Program-made: the position numbers and the translations under genes
From: Spartobacteria bacterium
GTDB lineage: Bacteria > Verrucomicrobiota > Verrucomicrobiia > Chthoniobacterales > UBA10450
NCBI GenBank assembly: GCA_021325495.1
Contig: JAJPGZ010000010.1
Coordinates: forward strand, 248,001-312,000
DNA: 64,000 bases
Direction of reading: 5' to 3'
Shown: piece by piece, positions 1 to 9,519 of the stretch
Position numbering within the stretch: the stretch's first letter is position 1
Layout: each line of letters begins with the position of its first letter
Notes under the pieces: model-generated
The model's database searches: none
Seen by the model: the letters and a program-made list of their open reading frames with translations, nothing else
Told to the model about the DNA's origin: nothing

Positions 1-3000
1 GCGAGCTTCTCGTTAGGCAATTGTCGATCAAACCCGGCTTCGACCACTTGAAAGAACGCGCCCGGCCCGCTTAATTTTCGATTGCTCGCGAACCGCAGCG
101 TCTTGGCATTCGCGGAAAATTCCGATTGCAGCAGCGGCTTCGCTCCGTTCGTGAGATGCGTTTCACTTTTGTCTTTACGCAGTTCCGAGATGGCGAGCTC
201 AGGCGGGTTTTGCGCGACAGCATGCGAATACGCTTTTAACGCGCGCACCGCATACGCGGCCGAAAGCGTATTGAATTCGCCATCGCCAATCGGCCGCAGA
301 ATGTTTTCGAATTGCGCCGCGGAGATTTTGCGCAGACGCGCCGGGAATTCGCGCGCCAGCACGGCGATGAATTGCGAATCGGTCCCGAGCGGCTGGCAGA
401 AATCGTCCCACGCCGCCGACTTGCGATTGTCGATCTTGTAATTGTCGATCAAACGCTCGGCCTCGACATCCTTGTGCAGCAGATGCAGCGCGCCGGCGAG
501 ATAAGCGGCGGTGATGTCACGCTGCCACGCCTCACGCTCATGTTTCTCCAGCCAGTCGCGCAGATTGAGAATGTAATTGGTCGTGATAACGCCTTGGCGC
601 GTCAGGATGTAGACGGCGTAGGCAATCGTGCGGGCTTCCGAAAAATTTCCCGGCTCGCGGGCCGCCACCTTTTGCAGATTGCGCAGACCGCTCGCGAAGG
701 TCTCGTTAGGCGGCGCGAACCCGGCGGCTTTCGCTTCGCTCAGAAAATCCATCACGTAAACCGAGACGAAGCTGATGTTTTCTCCCGTTTCCGGGACCCA
801 ATAACCAAATGCGCCCTGGTCGTTCTGCCGGCGGCGCAAAACGCCGAAGGTGTATTCGAGTTGTTTGTTTATCTCGGCGCGGCTCAATCCGAAATCGGCT
901 TCGTCGGCCAGCATCAAACGGCAGAACGCGCCGCTGGTGATTTGCTCGCTGCAACCGAACGGGAAATTTTTGAGATAAACATCGAGACCGCGCGCGAGTC
1001 CGAGCGGCAGCGCGGAGACACTCGCCTCGCGTTTGCTGAATTCGGCGTGCACGTCGCGCGAAATGGAGATGTCGATCTTGTCTTTGAAACTTCCGCTGCG
1101 CACGTCGGTCATGTACGGGACTGGTGGACGCACGCTCAACGTCGCGTGGCGTTTTGTCTCCTGTCCATCCGCGCGCGCGACGAATGCGATTTCGCCCGAC
1201 CCCAGTTTGTCATTCACGCGAAATTTGAAGACGACGCTTTGTTCGCGTCCTTCAGCGATGCGCAGCGTCTGCGTCGATGCGCCTAAGATCGACAATCGCT
1301 CGTTAGGCAGCGCGCGCAGTTCAATCTCCGCAGCCGGCGTGTTGTTCGCCACCGTCACGCCGGCCTCAAATTCGTCGCCTGGGGCCGCCAGCACCGGCAC
1401 ACTTGGCGTAATGACGAACGGTCCGCGGACGAGCGTCTCCTTTTCCGCCGAACCGGTCGCTTCGTTCGCCACGGCCACAGCCATGATTTTCAAAGTGCCG
1501 TCGAAATAATCCGGCACATCGTAAACGACTTCGCGCTTCGTCGTGTCGGCGTCGATGATGCCCGACCAGAAGACGACCGGCTTGTCCGTGATGCGCTTGA
1601 ATGGATTGAGCTTTTGAATGTCGCCGCTGCCGCCGAAAGCGGACAACGAACGGAGCAACGAAAATTCCGGAATGATAAGATCGACAATCTGCGCGGTATC
1701 GACGCGCAGCGCGCATTTTCGGAAATAGAATCCGAGCGGGTCCGGCGTTTTGTAATCGGTTACCTGAAGAATTCCCTCATCGACCGCGAAGACGACGATC
1801 TTCGCTGGCCGGTCCGTTTTGTATCCGATGCGCAACGCTTCGCCCGGTTTGGCTTTCGCCGGCGCGTCGATGTCGATCTTGAGCCGGCGCTTTTCCTTGT
1901 TCGCCGTGAACGGCACAACTCCGTAACTCAACGGACTAACGAAAATTTCTTTCGAATCGAGCGCGCGGACAAACGCGACGTTGATGTAGCCACTGCCTTC
2001 GAAATCGTTCGGCACGTGAATGTGTTGGACGCTGCTCGCCGTTTCCGCGCGGAACCATTGCTGCGAATAAACACGATCGCGCTCGATCGTGATGAGGCCG
2101 TTGCCCGCATACGGCGCGGTGATGCTGATGGCGATCTCGTCGCCGTTGTTGTATTCGGCGCGATCAAGCTTCACCTGGAGCTCGGCGTTCTTCTCGAGCG
2201 AACGCGACGCGGTGCCGGGTCCGGCGACACAGAATTGCAGCTTCGTTAGGCGCCGATCCTGATCATCGCGCAACTCGAAGATGTAAACGCCCGGCTCATC
2301 CGTGGGCAGCGCATAGCGAAGTCCATTCGCGCTCAGCGAAATCTTTTCCGATTTCGCGACGCGCTCCTTCAAGATCGATTCATACGCGAAATTGCCGTTC
2401 TCCTGTTTCGTCAAGACCGAGACGTATTCCTCTGCGATGACGTTAGCCGTCACGTTCGCGAGCGCGATGCGATCGAGCTTCGGATCGATCGCGACAAGAT
2501 CGACAATGCGCGGCTTGTTCTTGTCGATGTAACGCAAGCCGCCGTCCGGTTTGCAGCCGACGACGTAAGGCAACGCGGAGACGAGCGCGTTCGTTAGGCC
2601 GGTAACACTCCGACCGCCTTCGGCTTCGAAACCTTCGGCGATGAAACGCATGGAGTAGGTCGCGTCGGCGAAACGATCGAGCTGCAAATCGAAATCGGTT
2701 TTGCCGGCGGCGTCCGTTTTCTTTTCGCCAAGCTCGATCGTTTGTTCATGTCGATCTTTCTTTGGATCGAGCAACGGATCGAAGAAGATGTAATCGCGCA
2801 GCTCCGGAAAACAGAATGCGCTCGGTTCGAGTTCCATCTTCGCCACGATGCGACGATCGGTCGCGGGCGTGCCGTAAAGATTTGCCAGACTAACGAGCGC
2901 GCGAACATCCTTCGGATTCATCCAACCGCGCGGCACCGCTTGCGACAAACGCGCGTCGATCTTCATGCGATCGGGCAAGAATTCCTTCACATTCGCCGTG

Positions 3001-5414
3001 GTCGATCCAAGCAACGTGTCGCGTTTGCTGTTCTTGATCAGAAAAACGTTGAACTGGTAAAGGCCCGTCGGCGATTCGTTAGCCGTTTGATAGGTCAGCT
3101 CGGTGAACGCGCTGTCGGGCAAGTTGATTTTGCGCGTTTGCACCGCACGACCACGCGCGTCGAGCACTTCGGTTTCAAGCGGCAAACCCTTGAGATTGCC
3201 CGTCCAATTGCGCTGCTTCACCACCACGCCGATGTGAATCTCGTCGCCCGGCCGATAAATCCCGCGCTCGGTGAAGACGAACGCGTCGAGATTTTCCGGC
3301 AGCACATTCTCGACCCCGTCGATGTCGAAGCGCGAGAAATTCAATTGTCGATCTTCACGCGCGTAAGGAATGAACGAGACGTCGTCGCCATTGTGCGCGA
3401 CGAATGCGACCGGCGTCTTCTCGCGCGTCTCGTTCGCGGCCGACGTGAATGTGCAGCGGCCGTTCGCGTCACTCTTCGTTGTCTGTAACGGGATGCCGTT
3501 CTTTCCCAAAAGATCGACAATCACATTCGCAAGCGGCTTGCCTTCCTTGATCGACATCAGGAAAACATCGTGGCTGCCGTCGGCGTTGCGTTTCGTTAGG
3601 ATGCCGATGTCGGTCACGAGAACGAAGCGCGAGTCTTTCACCGAATTGATCGCGCGTTTCTTGTTCGAATCCCAACCTCGCGCCGCGAGAAAGAACAAAC
3701 CGCGCTCGCTCCCGCCGTCGGCCGGTTTGCGCAAATGCTCGGAAAAATCGAACGCGGAGTAATTCGCTTTCCATTTGTTTTCGAGCGCGATGCCCTGCTG
3801 TTCCTGCGCGATGCGCGAAATATTTTCCTGATTGAACAAATCCGGCGCCTGGAAATGCGGATGCTGAAATTTTCCCTCAGTCTGACTAACGAGATGATTA
3901 ATCTGCGTGGTGGCGACGCGCCCGATCTCGAATTCGAGCGCGCCCAGACCGCGTGAACGGATCGACAACTTCCTCTCGCCATTGAGCGCGAGGACGCCGC
4001 CGTCGCCTTCGATCTGCACTTCGCGCGGCAACGCCGGCACGCGCACGACCGCGTTGTAATCTTCGCTCAACGGATAATCGCCGACTGCGCGCACGCCTTT
4101 GCGAATGCGCACGTAAAGCTCGCCGTCCTTTTGCACTTCGACGCGAAATGCGTGTTGTCGATCTTGCGCTTTTTCCGAGGCGACCGGAGTGAAGCGGACT
4201 GGTCGCGCTGCATTCAGAGTACTGCCTTCCACGGCGCTTGCGCTCTTCCACAATTCCGCGTCTTTTAATTCGTACTCGCCCGCCTCTTCGCTCGTGTCTC
4301 CATCTTCGGTCGATTCGTCACTCGCTTGATCGACATCTTCACTAGACGATTCCTCTTTTTCTTCCGGCGAGACCGGCCGCTTCGGCAGCAATCGGATCTC
4401 CAGCGCTTTCACCAGCTCGCGCGTGCTGATGTCCGCCGTGGTCGTTAGGACGAGCAGCTGCTCCGGCTCGCCATTTTTATTTCGCGCGATCGTGGTATCG
4501 ATCGAATCAATTCGAAACATCGAAGCGATCGACGGAACGCGCAGTTTTTGTTCGATGTTGTCGCGAGTTTGCGCGCCGCCCTGCGATGTGCGGACACCTT
4601 TGCTCACGATCAACTTCACGAAATCGTCGCGCTCCGGCAGCGTGACTTGTGAGCTGCGCACGTAAGCCAAACGGCGATGCAGTCCGTAATTTATAGTGAA
4701 ATGCGGCGATGGGTCGTTAGGCGGGAAAATGTTTGAACCGCCGACGGTCGCGAATTGCAGATGTCGATCTAACTCGCCCGGCTCAACCGCATGCGTGAGC
4801 TCGAGCGTGGCCGTGATTTGCCGCTGACTGGGATTGGTCGGGTCGGTGTAAAGCTCGAGTTGCTTGACCGCGATCGCGAACGGTCGCATTTGTGTTTCGT
4901 AAACGAAGCGCTCCATCAGAACGTGCGATGGAAAAAATTTCTTTTCGAAAACGACGCGAAACTTCTGATCGGCCGGCCAATCTTCTTTCGGCTCGAAGAC
5001 GAGAGTGGAGCTGTCGATCCAACGCCATGCGCCATCCATGCGCGGCTCAAGTCGAACACCGTCGAGCGAAGTCTTCTTCAGATCCTCGAGACGCGCGGCC
5101 GGTTCGCTGAAATAGACAAGGAGACGCGGAAACTTCAGTTCCTTTTCCAGCTTCGTGATTTCGGGCGCGACGATTTTGACCGTGACGCGATGCGGTTTCG
5201 GCAGATGCGAATACCAATTCCAAGTCCAGGCCGCGCCGCACGCGACGAAAAAGATCGATAATATCGCCGGCGCGATGAGGCGCGGATACGCGCGCTCGAC
5301 TTCGTTCCAACGCTGGCCGATTCGCCCAAGCCACTGCGGCGGTCGCCACGAAACGTCCCCGACGATTTGCTTCGGAAGTTGCCCGCATTTCGAGAGAAGC
5401 TCGCGTGTATTCAT
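1..5414 (-). CDS. Alpha-2-macroglobulin family protein, partial (C-terminus beyond left edge)
   Basis: The reading frame is open from an ATG at 5414 to the first base of the window, about 1,800 codons. Residues 46-66 form one hydrophobic segment (PAILSIFFVACGAAW), so the protein is probably anchored in the inner membrane and faces the periplasm. MG-type beta-sandwich domains follow, then GCSEQ with its Cys near residue 1488. This matches the CxEQ thioester of trapping macroglobulins. The context FPFGCSEQITSG resembles the bacterial YfhM class, and an alpha-helical thioester domain (VLRRRQNDQGAFGYW) follows. The family is thought to trap foreign proteases covalently and often sits beside a penicillin-binding protein 1C gene, which would lie outside this window. 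The 57-base gap to the divergent sigma-factor gene must hold both promoters. The gene carries about ten copies of the GTCGATCTT word. Confidence 0.93.
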   Translation of the reverse strand, partial: MNTRELLSKCGQLPKQIVGDVSWRPPQWLGRIGQRWNEVERAYPRLIAPAILSIFFVACGAAWTWNWYSHLPKPHRVTVKIVAPEITKLEKELKFPRLLVYFSEPAARLEDLKKTSLDGVRLEPRMDGAWRWIDSSTLVFEPKEDWPADQKFRVVFEKKFFPSHVLMERFVYETQMRPFAIAVKQLELYTDPTNPSQRQITATLELTHAVEPGELDRHLQFATVGGSNIFPPNDPSPHFTINYGLHRRLAYVRSSQVTLPERDDFVKLIVSKGVRTSQGGAQTRDNIEQKLRVPSIASMFRIDSIDTTIARNKNGEPEQLLVLTTTADISTRELVKALEIRLLPKRPVSPEEKEESSSEDVDQASDESTEDGDTSEEAGEYELKDAELWKSASAVEGSTLNAARPVRFTPVASEKAQDRQHAFRVEVQKDGELYVRIRKGVRAVGDYPLSEDYNAVVRVPALPREVQIEGDGGVLALNGERKLSIRSRGLGALEFEIGRVATTQINHLVSQTEGKFQHPHFQAPDLFNQENISRIAQEQQGIALENKWKANYSAFDFSEHLRKPADGGSERGLFFLAARGWDSNKKRAINSVKDSRFVLVTDIGILTKRNADGSHDVFLMSIKEGKPLANVIVDLLGKNGIPLQTTKSDANGRCTFTSAANETREKTPVAFVAHNGDDVSFIPYAREDRQLNFSRFDIDGVENVLPENLDAFVFTERGIYRPGDEIHIGVVVKQRNWTGNLKGLPLETEVLDARGRAVQTRKINLPDSAFTELTYQTANESPTGLYQFNVFLIKNSKRDTLLGSTTANVKEFLPDRMKIDARLSQAVPRGWMNPKDVRALVSLANLYGTPATDRRIVAKMELEPSAFCFPELRDYIFFDPLLDPKKDRHEQTIELGEKKTDAAGKTDFDLQLDRFADATYSMRFIAEGFEAEGGRSVTGLTNALVSALPYVVGCKPDGGLRYIDKNKPRIVDLVAIDPKLDRIALANVTANVIAEEYVSVLTKQENGNFAYESILKERVAKSEKISLSANGLRYALPTDEPGVYIFELRDDQDRRLTKLQFCVAGPGTASRSLEKNAELQVKLDRAEYNNGDEIAISITAPYAGNGLITIERDRVYSQQWFRAETASSVQHIHVPNDFEGSGYINVAFVRALDSKEIFVSPLSYGVVPFTANKEKRRLKIDIDAPAKAKPGEALRIGYKTDRPAKIVVFAVDEGILQVTDYKTPDPLGFYFRKCALRVDTAQIVDLIIPEFSLLRSLSAFGGSGDIQKLNPFKRITDKPVVFWSGIIDADTTKREVVYDVPDYFDGTLKIMAVAVANEATGSAEKETLVRGPFVITPSVPVLAAPGDEFEAGVTVANNTPAAEIELRALPNERLSILGASTQTLRIAEGREQSVVFKFRVNDKLGSGEIAFVARADGQETKRHATLSVRPPVPYMTDVRSGSFKDKIDISISRDVHAEFSKREASVSALPLGLARGLDVYLKNFPFGCSEQITSGAFCRLMLADEADFGLSRAEINKQLEYTFGVLRRRQNDQGAFGYWVPETGENISFVSVYVMDFLSEAKAAGFAPPNETFASGLRNLQKVAAREPGNFSEARTIAYAVYILTRQGVITTNYILNLRDWLEKHEREAWQRDITAAYLAGALHLLHKDVEAERLIDNYKIDNRKSAAWDDFCQPLGTDSQFIAVLAREFPARLRKISAAQFENILRPIGDGEFNTLSAAYAVRALKAYSHAVAQNPPELAISELRKDKSETHLTNGAKPLLQSEFSANAKTLRFASNRKLSGPGAFFQVVEAGFDRQLPNEKL

Positions 5415-5471
5415 GGGTGGGATACGGCGGTCGCGGCGAAGTCTTTCAGGAAACTTTCCGCGAGGCGCGAA

Positions 5472-6122
5472 ATGCCTTACAAGATCGACATGAAAAGTGC
5501 CGGCGGTTCACTCGCGACGCGACGGAGTTTGGTCGATCGCCTGGCGAATTGGGACGATCAACGCCGCTGGCAGGAATTTTTCGACACTTACTGGAAACTG
5601 ATTTATTCGGCCGCGCGCAAGTCCGGCCTAACGGACGTCGAAGCGCAGGAAGTGGTCCAGGAGACGGTCATCACCGTGGCGAAGAAGATCGACAAGTTAA
5701 AATACGATCCCGCAATCGGTTCGTTCAAAGGCTGGCTCTTGCAGATCACGCGCTGGCGCATCGTTGATCAATTTCGCAAACGCGCCCCGGGCGGCGCCAA
5801 ATCGCCGCGCACATCGGACGATCGCCTCACCGCAACGATCGAGCGCATCCCCGACGAGCACGTTGTCGATCTTGACGCGCTTTGGGAAAAGGAATGGGAG
5901 CAAAATCTTTTCGAAGGCGCCATCGCGCGCGTGAAGAAGAAAGTCGATCCGAAACAATTTCAGATTTTCGATTGCTACGTGCGCAAAGAATGGCCGGCAC
6001 AAAAAGTCGCCGAGCAACTGCGCGTGAACGTTGGCCAGGTTTATCTCGCGCGACATCGCGTCGGGGCGTTGTTGAAGAAGGAAATTAAGGCGCTGCAGAA
6101 GAGTGCGTCGCGAATTGCCTGA
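5472..6122 (+). CDS. RNA polymerase sigma factor, sigma-70/ECF-like
   Basis: The 216-residue protein has a region-2-like block (FFDTYWKLIYSAARKSG, then VEAQEVVQETVITVAKK) and a C-terminal region-4 helix-turn-helix (PAQKVAEQLRVNVGQVYLARHRV). I chose the ATG at 5472 because the longer frame from 5367 would run back into the divergent macroglobulin gene. The ATG at 5490 is a possible alternative. It overlaps the downstream kinase gene by 20 bases, so the two are almost certainly co-transcribed. ECF sigma factors linked to Ser/Thr kinases are known in Planctomycetes and Verrucomicrobiota, where the kinase is thought to replace an anti-sigma factor. No anti-sigma factor is visible here. That the kinase controls this sigma factor is inferred from position. 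Confidence 0.88.
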   Translation: MPYKIDMKSAGGSLATRRSLVDRLANWDDQRRWQEFFDTYWKLIYSAARKSGLTDVEAQEVVQETVITVAKKIDKLKYDPAIGSFKGWLLQITRWRIVDQFRKRAPGGAKSPRTSDDRLTATIERIPDEHVVDLDALWEKEWEQNLFEGAIARVKKKVDPKQFQIFDCYVRKEWPAQKVAEQLRVNVGQVYLARHRVGALLKKEIKALQKSASRIA

Positions 6123-8604
6123 AATCGCGCCGCTGTGTAAAATCGCGCTTATCGCTAACGACGTCGCCGCTCCGGTCCCGATTATCCCCGATCACGAAAT
6201 GCTGCGCGTGATCGGGCGCGGCGCTTACGGCGAAATCTGGCTCGCGCGCACAGTTACCGGCGCGTTGCGCGCGGTGAAGATCGTTTATCGCAGCACGTTC
6301 GAAAGTGAGCGCGCGTTTCGTCGCGAGTTTGAAGGAATGTCCGCCTTCGAGCCGATCTCGCGCGCCCACGGCGGCTTCGTCAATATTCTGCACGTCGGCC
6401 GGACAAACGATTACCTCTATTATAGTATGGAACTGGCGGACGACCATCTCGCCGGCCGCAAGATCGACATCGTCCATTACGAGCCGCGCACGTTGAAAAG
6501 CGATCTCGCCCGGCACAAACGCATTTCCGCCGGCGAATCGATTTCGTTAGGCCTCTCCTTGAGCGAAGCGTTGGAAGCGTTGCATTCCCGCGGCCTTTCC
6601 CATCGCGACATCAAACCGTCGAACATCATTTTCATCGATGGCGTGCCGAAGCTCGCAGACATCGGCCTCGTGGCCGCGACCGGACAACAATCGTTCGTCG
6701 GCACAGAAGGTTACGTCCCGCCGGAAGGGCCGGGCACGGCGCAGGCCGATGTCTATAGCCTGGGCAAATTGCTCTACGAGATCAGCACGGGAAAAGATCG
6801 ACTCGATTTTCCGGAGGTTGATTCGCAATTGAGCACGCGACCGGACCGCGATCGTTTGCTGCAATTGAATGACGTGCTCGTTAGGGCGTGCGCCAACGAT
6901 CCGAAGAAGCGTTACGCGGATGCGGCGCAAATGCATCGCGACCTTCTCGCGCTCGATCGCGGAGAACGTCCTCGGAAATCGCGCGCCAAACTCGTGTGGG
7001 CCACGATGTCGATCTTAGCGATCGCCGCGGCGGCATTCTGGTATTGGTCAAAGCCGCAAGCGGACCTCGACGCGCATTTGCGCACGACAATTCGCACGGA
7101 GCCGCCGGCCGCGATGGTGCTGTTAGGCGATCACGCGCAGAAAAGTCCGGCGACATTCGAAGACCTCGAGCCGCGCAAATACAAACTGCACATCATGAAT
7201 CCCGGTTACGAACCGGTGGATGCAATTGTCGATCTTAGCGGCAATCGCGCGGTGGAGTTGCCACCGTTTCATCTCACGCGCAGCAAAGGTGCGATCGAGA
7301 TTCAGTCGCAACCGGCGGGCGCGCACTTTTCGTTGCGTAGCGAAGATGGACAAATCTTGCGCGAAGGCATCGCGCCACAATCGATTGTCGATCTTCCAAC
7401 GGGAAAATATTCCGTCGCGGCAAAACGCGATGATTGGGAACAAACCGAAACGATCGATCTCGAACGTGGCCAAACCGCGCGCAAAGATTTCACCTTCGCG
7501 ACCGCGCCGGTGAAGATCACAACCGAGCCGAACGGCGCCGAGATCTTTGTCGATGGCATTTCGCGCGGACGCGCGCCGTTGCAAATAGAATTGGCGGCCC
7601 GAATGCACGAATTTGCCGCGCGTCTCGACGGCTGGCCTAACGAACAACGCAAGATCGACATCGTCGCCTCGCGCGAGAACGAAGCGCGCTTCGTTTTCGC
7701 CAATGGCAGCGTCAAAATCACGAGCGCGCCCGGCGGCGCGACCGTGATCGCGAACGGACAGGAGCTCGGCCAGACGCCGCTCGTGATCGAAGAAGTGAAG
7801 CCCGGCGACGTCGCTTACGAACTGCGGCTCCCCGGTTACAACCCGACGACGGTGACCAGCAAGGTTGAGCCGCAGCAGCAGGCGTTTCTGGCCGCGCGTT
7901 TCGAAAAACGCGTGAGCCCCGAGCCCGGACAATGGTGGACGAACTCGCTCGGGATGAAATTCGTTTCGTTAGGCGAGATTCGCATCTCGATCTGGGAAAC
8001 GCGGGTGCAGGACTACGACGCGTTTTGCGCGGCCACGGGACGGCGACGTGAGCCGTCGGATGTCCAGCAGAATGCGAACGATCCAGTGGTGAAGGTGAAT
8101 TGGTTCGACGCGGTCGCGTTTTGCAAATGGCTCACGCAAAAAGAGCGCGACGAAAATTTATTGGAAGATCGACAATCGTATCGATTGCCGACCGATCGGG
8201 AATGGAGCGCGGCCGTGGGATTGCCTAACGAAGCGGGCGCCACACCGGAAATTCGCGACGGCAAAATCAAAAACGAATTTCCGTGGGGCAAACAATGGCC
8301 GCCGCCGAGCGGCGCGGGCAATTACGCGATCGGAGCGCGTCGCGGCGCAATTACGTCGGTCGGCAATTTCAAACCGAACGCGTCCGGCATCTACGATCTC
8401 GGCGGCAATGTTTGGGAATGGTGCGCGGACAGTTATCGCGGCGGCACCGGCCGCGACTGGGGCGTATTGCGCGGTGGTTCGTGGGCGACGAACAATCGCG
8501 CGGAGATGCAATCGAGCTACCGCAACGTAGTCGATCGCAACGAGCGCGATGTCATTTACGGGTTCCGTTGCGTGCTCGCGCCGGAGCCGGCCGAGACGCC
8601 GTAA
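6103..8604 (+). CDS. Ser/Thr protein kinase with PEGA repeats and C-terminal FGE-sulfatase (SUMF1) domain
   Basis: The 833-residue protein uses a GTG start inside the sigma gene. The Gly-rich loop GRGAYGEIW is at about 38-46 and the ATP lysine K59 is in AVKIVY. The catalytic loop HRDIKPSN begins at H167. The metal-binding motif reads DIG (D186) where most kinases have DFG. A membrane segment lies at about 297-315, so the kinase should be cytoplasmic. Four or so PEGA-type beta repeats (for example VKITTEPNGAEIFVDG) fill 330-600 outside the membrane. An FGE/SUMF1-like domain follows at 610-826, recognised by NSLGMKFV and GGNVWEWCADSYRGG...RGGSW. FGE-fold domains can bind ligands or oxidise substrates; which applies here is unknown. 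A sensor role feeding the sigma factor is likely. Its 3' end overlaps the convergent xdhC gene by 53 bases. Confidence 0.9.
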   Translation: MRRELPEIAPLCKIALIANDVAAPVPIIPDHEMLRVIGRGAYGEIWLARTVTGALRAVKIVYRSTFESERAFRREFEGMSAFEPISRAHGGFVNILHVGRTNDYLYYSMELADDHLAGRKIDIVHYEPRTLKSDLARHKRISAGESISLGLSLSEALEALHSRGLSHRDIKPSNIIFIDGVPKLADIGLVAATGQQSFVGTEGYVPPEGPGTAQADVYSLGKLLYEISTGKDRLDFPEVDSQLSTRPDRDRLLQLNDVLVRACANDPKKRYADAAQMHRDLLALDRGERPRKSRAKLVWATMSILAIAAAAFWYWSKPQADLDAHLRTTIRTEPPAAMVLLGDHAQKSPATFEDLEPRKYKLHIMNPGYEPVDAIVDLSGNRAVELPPFHLTRSKGAIEIQSQPAGAHFSLRSEDGQILREGIAPQSIVDLPTGKYSVAAKRDDWEQTETIDLERGQTARKDFTFATAPVKITTEPNGAEIFVDGISRGRAPLQIELAARMHEFAARLDGWPNEQRKIDIVASRENEARFVFANGSVKITSAPGGATVIANGQELGQTPLVIEEVKPGDVAYELRLPGYNPTTVTSKVEPQQQAFLAARFEKRVSPEPGQWWTNSLGMKFVSLGEIRISIWETRVQDYDAFCAATGRRREPSDVQQNANDPVVKVNWFDAVAFCKWLTQKERDENLLEDRQSYRLPTDREWSAAVGLPNEAGATPEIRDGKIKNEFPWGKQWPPPSGAGNYAIGARRGAITSVGNFKPNASGIYDLGGNVWEWCADSYRGGTGRDWGVLRGGSWATNNRAEMQSSYRNVVDRNERDVIYGFRCVLAPEPAETP

Positions 8605-9409
8605 TTTTCGACGGTTGGCGCATATGTTTGGCGGAGCGTCCGCGCAAAACGGCGAGGACCTCCGCGATCACGCTAACGGCGATCTCGCTCGGCGTATCGG
8701 CCGCAATGTCGAGACCGAGCGGCGCATGGACCGTCGCAAGTTGCGATCTCGTTAGGCCGCGGTTGCTTAAGTCATCGAAAACGCGTTGCACTTTGCGTTT
8801 GCTTCCAATCATCCCGACGTAACCGGCGCCTTTCGTTTTCAATGCCGCCGCCAGCGCGTTTCCATCGATTTCGTAATTGCGACTAACCATGGCGAGCGCC
8901 TCGTCCCCGCACCATTTCCGCGAGCAGATAAATTTCGCCGGATCGACATCGGTCACGGTCACGACTTGCGGCGGAAAGATCGACAATAACTCTTTGCGGT
9001 CGTCCACAACCGTGACGAATAAACCGCACTCGACTGCCAGTTTTGCAATCGCCAGTGCGCAATGACCGCCGCCGATGAGAAAGAGCGCCTCATTCAAAAT
9101 CTGCGGCTCGATCAAGACGGTCGATTCGCCCCCGCAAATCGCGCCAAACGAATCCGCAGATTTTTCGTGCAACGGATATGTTTTGAGCAGCGGCCTTTTG
9201 TCGCGCATTTGTTTCTGCGCATCCGCAATCACAAGCGATTCAAATTTGCCGCCGCCGATTGTGCCGCTGATTTTGCCGTCGCCATAAACAAGCATTTTCG
9301 CGCCCGCTTCCCGTGGAACCGAACCGCGTGTTGCCGCGACCGTGACCAGTGCACACTGCGTTCGCGATTTCCGCGCGTTCGCCAGTTCTTCCAGCAGCCA
9401 ATCAGTCAT
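8552..9409 (-). CDS. xdhC: XdhC family molybdenum-enzyme maturation factor
   Basis: The 285-residue protein has an N-terminal XdhC/CoxI segment (ATRGSVPREAGAKMLVYGDGKISGTIGGG) and a C-terminal Rossmann half that begins at FLIGGGHCALAIAKLA. XdhC proteins bind the sulfurated molybdenum cofactor and insert it into xanthine dehydrogenase. The matching dehydrogenase lies at 15050-18835 in this block, which supports the assignment. The gene opens the catabolic block on the minus strand just ahead of uricase. The last residues are basic and low in complexity because the frame runs past the convergent kinase stop codon. Confidence 0.93.
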   Translation of the reverse strand: MTDWLLEELANARKSRTQCALVTVAATRGSVPREAGAKMLVYGDGKISGTIGGGKFESLVIADAQKQMRDKRPLLKTYPLHEKSADSFGAICGGESTVLIEPQILNEALFLIGGGHCALAIAKLAVECGLFVTVVDDRKELLSIFPPQVVTVTDVDPAKFICSRKWCGDEALAMVSRNYEIDGNALAAALKTKGAGYVGMIGSKRKVQRVFDDLSNRGLTRSQLATVHAPLGLDIAADTPSEIAVSVIAEVLAVLRGRSAKHMRQPSKITASRPAPARARNGTRK

Positions 9410-9425
9410 CGCTACAATCCTGACG

Positions 9426-9510
9426 TGTCATTCTGAGCGTAGCGAAGAATCTCCATTCATTTCCAGACGCGAGCAATTGTCGGAGATGTTTTGCTTCGCT
9501 CAACATGACA
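9426..9510. repeat. Dispersed imperfect inverted repeat, copy 1 of 5
   Basis: The left arm begins TGTCATTCTGAGCG and continues AGCGAAGAATCTC. The right arm is GAGATGTTTTGC followed by TTCGCTCAACATGACA. The arms are nearly complementary, so the element could fold into one long hairpin. It fills the gap between xdhC and the uricase gene, both on the minus strand. Confidence 0.9.
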
Positions 9511-9519
9511 GCAGAATAT

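Noticed and set aside
312-4251. Long plus-strand reading frames (for example 312-1286, 1614-2249, 2742-3488) over the macroglobulin gene
   Set aside because: They are shadows of the continuous minus-strand frame, which has clear alpha-2-macroglobulin domains and the thioester motif. The plus-strand products are Arg-rich and show no known domain.
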